A DNA stretch of 43,955 bases from Euryarchaeota archaeon UBA130 (GTDB taxonomy: Archaea; Thermoplasmatota; Poseidoniia; Poseidoniales; Thalassarchaeaceae): NCBI GenBank assembly GCA_002505775.1, contig DAVY01000021.1, forward strand, positions 1 to 43,955, read 5' to 3'. The notes below the pieces were generated by a model. The model worked only from the letters and a program-made list of their open reading frames with translations, was not told the DNA's origin and ran no database searches. Position numbers and translations under genes: made by a program. Positions 42,430 to 43,955 of this stretch are shown here, one piece after another (positions within the stretch are counted from its first letter, which is position 1; every line of letters starts with the position of its first letter).

Positions 42430-43505
42430 ATAGATTTGTCATCGTCACTCTTCTATGTATCTCTCTCGTGCTTGCTCCTGGGTCCTCCTTGGCCAACCCA
42501 GGAGGGAATGGAGATGCTGATAGGGACTACTCCTGCGGGGGATCGTGCCATGGGGATCCATCCCTGAGCATGCCCTCTGATGCTACAATAGAGATCTCCC
42601 TTGGAAATCAGGCATTCTCAGGACAAGCAGTCTCTGTAGAAGTGACCGTTTCTGATGTCAGCTCTCCCTCGAATATTATTGGCATATTCCTCCTAAGCTC
42701 ACTAAATGGTAACTCAGATACACCCGAGGATAATGGATGGCATATGATTCAAGATCCAAACGGGGGCTCCTCGAACTATATCGAAACCAAAATGCCCTCT
42801 TCTGGGACGATTACCGAAACTTGGGTACTGCTTTCGCCAGAAACCATTGGAAGCCATAATCTATTCGCAGAAATTCACCATGGATCTTACGGAGGAGAAA
42901 AGGCATACTCGGGAGTAAGCGAAGCCTTCGAGGTAACTGTCAACGATGTCCCAGAAGGACTGCCAGGAATGTCTAATGAATGGGTCGCACCATCATTTAG
43001 GGTGTCAGGTGACGACTCTCCCCTACATATCAGCACCAGGAACTCGACGGACATCTCTGTCGAATGGATGATAGAGGGGGAATGGAATCCTACCTCAGCC
43101 CCAGTCCAGTGCACCTCTGATTCGGAGGATGGGGTATGCAATGATTGGGAAGCGAGAATTCCAGCCACTATGGGGGAAATAGAAATTATCTATAGGATAA
43201 CAACATTCAACGAGTCCTTCTCAATAGAACAACCTTGGCTCAAGATGGGTACAGCACCACCACCGTTTGAGGGAGATATTTGGTCAGCAAGGGCCCACTC
43301 TTTCGCATTCGCACTCTTAGTTATCTCAATGTTAGTATCTTTGCAAGGGCGACTTTCGCCAGCTATCGAGAGAAAGGACATAGACCAAACAGGACTTGTA
43401 AATAATTCATCCCTCATCAGGTCCGAGGACAATCCGGGCTGGCTTTGGAATCCAGAAACAGAAGAATGGGTGGAAGACCAGGGATACAAAGAGGGGGCAG
43501 AGTAA
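42426..43505 (+). CDS. Exported CxxxCH protein with membrane anchor and tryptophan-rich tail
   Basis: A 359-residue protein: signal peptide (FVIVTLLCISLVLAPGSSLA), then YSCGGSCHGDPS with C37-x3-C41-H42, a beta-rich domain (to about 165) with EIHHGSYGGEKAYSG, a second domain of about 100 residues, one membrane helix (HSFAFALLVISMLVSLQG, about 294-311) and a cytoplasmic tail with PGWLWNPETEEWVEDQG. The tail resembles tryptophan-rich tails of other membrane proteins. The first domain is related to that of the gene before it. GTG 42426 overlaps the previous stop (GTGA) and GGAGG lies at 42413-42420; its stop TAA overlaps the next ATG (TAATG). The operon is therefore very tight. A haem-binding or thiol role is possible for the CxxxCH. 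Confidence 0.82.
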   Translation: MNRFVIVTLLCISLVLAPGSSLANPGGNGDADRDYSCGGSCHGDPSLSMPSDATIEISLGNQAFSGQAVSVEVTVSDVSSPSNIIGIFLLSSLNGNSDTPEDNGWHMIQDPNGGSSNYIETKMPSSGTITETWVLLSPETIGSHNLFAEIHHGSYGGEKAYSGVSEAFEVTVNDVPEGLPGMSNEWVAPSFRVSGDDSPLHISTRNSTDISVEWMIEGEWNPTSAPVQCTSDSEDGVCNDWEARIPATMGEIEIIYRITTFNESFSIEQPWLKMGTAPPPFEGDIWSARAHSFAFALLVISMLVSLQGRLSPAIERKDIDQTGLVNNSSLIRSEDNPGWLWNPETEEWVEDQGYKEGAE

Positions 43506-43955
43506 TGGTCAGCTCAGCAACACTGCACACTTCCATGGCTGAGGTTGTTGTCGGATCCATGGTACTCGCCACAATCTGTGCTGTCGGATGCTTGGCATCT
43601 CGGGCGCTCGCTCCCTCCAAGATTAACAACGAGTCTCTTTTTATCACCATGGACAGAGCATCTCTGGCTGGCTCATTTCTTGCCTTGGTCTTCCTCCCAA
43701 TTGCTATAATGACGGGAAATCTTGCTGCAGAAAGTCACTCAAGCAGTGCTCTGTTGTACAATAAATTTGTTTACAGTGGATTGGCACTAGGTTTCTGGGC
43801 CGCCTTTGTAATCGGAAGAATAAGATTGGGAGAGGCATTATGGGAGGCGAGACAATTAGCGATACTCCAATCCGCGACAGCTTGCATGGCATTTCTGATG
43901 ACAACTATTTCAGCCTCCATAGGCGGAAAGCTTTCCAGAGGCGAATCTCTTCTCG
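43505..43955 (+). CDS. Four-helix membrane protein, partial
   Basis: An incomplete frame that runs off the right edge (150 residues seen). Four hydrophobic segments are visible: VVVGSMVLATICAVGCLA (about 14-31), LAGSFLALVFLPIAIM (about 54-69), FVYSGLALGFWAAFVIG (about 88-104) and ILQSATACMAFLMTTISASIGG (about 119-140). The last ends in IGGKLSRGESLL, which resembles the GGSLTHG motif at the end of four-helix membrane modules fused to planctomycete-type cytochrome c domains; here the His residues are absent. It starts at ATG 43505, overlapping the upstream stop (TAATG). Role unknown; probably a membrane partner of the two exported proteins. Confidence 0.7.
   Translation, partial: MVSSATLHTSMAEVVVGSMVLATICAVGCLASRALAPSKINNESLFITMDRASLAGSFLALVFLPIAIMTGNLAAESHSSSALLYNKFVYSGLALGFWAAFVIGRIRLGEALWEARQLAILQSATACMAFLMTTISASIGGKLSRGESLL

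Noticed and set aside
1..43955. Insertion sequences, prophage or integrase remnants
   Set aside because: No transposase, integrase or terminal inverted repeats were recognised; the gene content looks chromosomal throughout.

Overview
The window looks like a chromosomal segment of an uncultivated marine archaeon, most likely Marine Group II (Candidatus Poseidoniales). The evidence is a mix of clearly archaeal genes (ribosomal proteins L7Ae, S28e, L24e and archaeal-type S2, deoxyhypusine synthase, an FKBP of the archaeal type, a geranylgeranyl reductase) with bacterial-type genes that this lineage often carries (UvrB, a malic enzyme/phosphotransacetylase fusion, CcmF, a fused fatty-acid oxidation enzyme). 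TATA-like boxes sit about 25-28 nt ahead of several start codons, which fits archaeal and often leaderless transcription. The genus assignment is an inference; no 16S rRNA is present.

Layout. 1-4326 (minus strand): a partial exported calcium-binding protein with thrombospondin type 3 repeats, a small zinc-ribbon membrane protein, a fused aminodeoxychorismate synthase (PabB-PabA) and an aminodeoxychorismate lyase-like protein. Together the last two should make p-aminobenzoate. 4368-13004: one giant exported protein of about 2,880 residues, with beta-propeller repeats, fibronectin III-like domains, one membrane anchor and an acidic repeated tail. 13232-15514 (plus): malic enzyme/phosphotransacetylase. 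15685-18335 (minus): L7Ae-S28e-L24e, PRPP synthetase, tRNA-Ile(GAU) and a PRC-barrel-like protein. 18532-20768 (plus): a class III aminotransferase and a degenerate epimerase-like partner. 20777-27115 (minus): a 58-residue Hc1-like basic protein, deoxyhypusine synthase, UvrB, UbiA and UbiD. 27210-31560 (plus): geranylgeranyl reductase, CcmF and an FKBP-type isomerase. 31563-37616: a short-chain dehydrogenase, a lipoprotein, ribosomal S2, a tRNA-dihydrouridine synthase, three winged-helix regulators and a 51-residue ORF. 37613-39673 (minus): 3-hydroxyacyl-CoA dehydrogenase/enoyl-CoA hydratase. 39778-43955 (plus): a translationally coupled trio of exported or membrane proteins, two of which carry unusual CxCH and CxxxCH motifs just behind their signal peptides.

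How the genes fit together. UbiD, UbiA, the reductase and CcmF suggest a locus for respiratory quinone and cytochrome c maturation. Malic enzyme, the beta-oxidation fusion and the aminotransferase fit a heterotrophic, protein- and lipid-consuming lifestyle. The large exported proteins fit a cell surface built for contact with particles or polymers. The parts most worth following up are the CxCH/CxxxCH trio, the Hc1-like protein, the giant propeller protein, and a pair of near-identical hairpins at 557-575 and 773-791 that differ by a compensated base pair.
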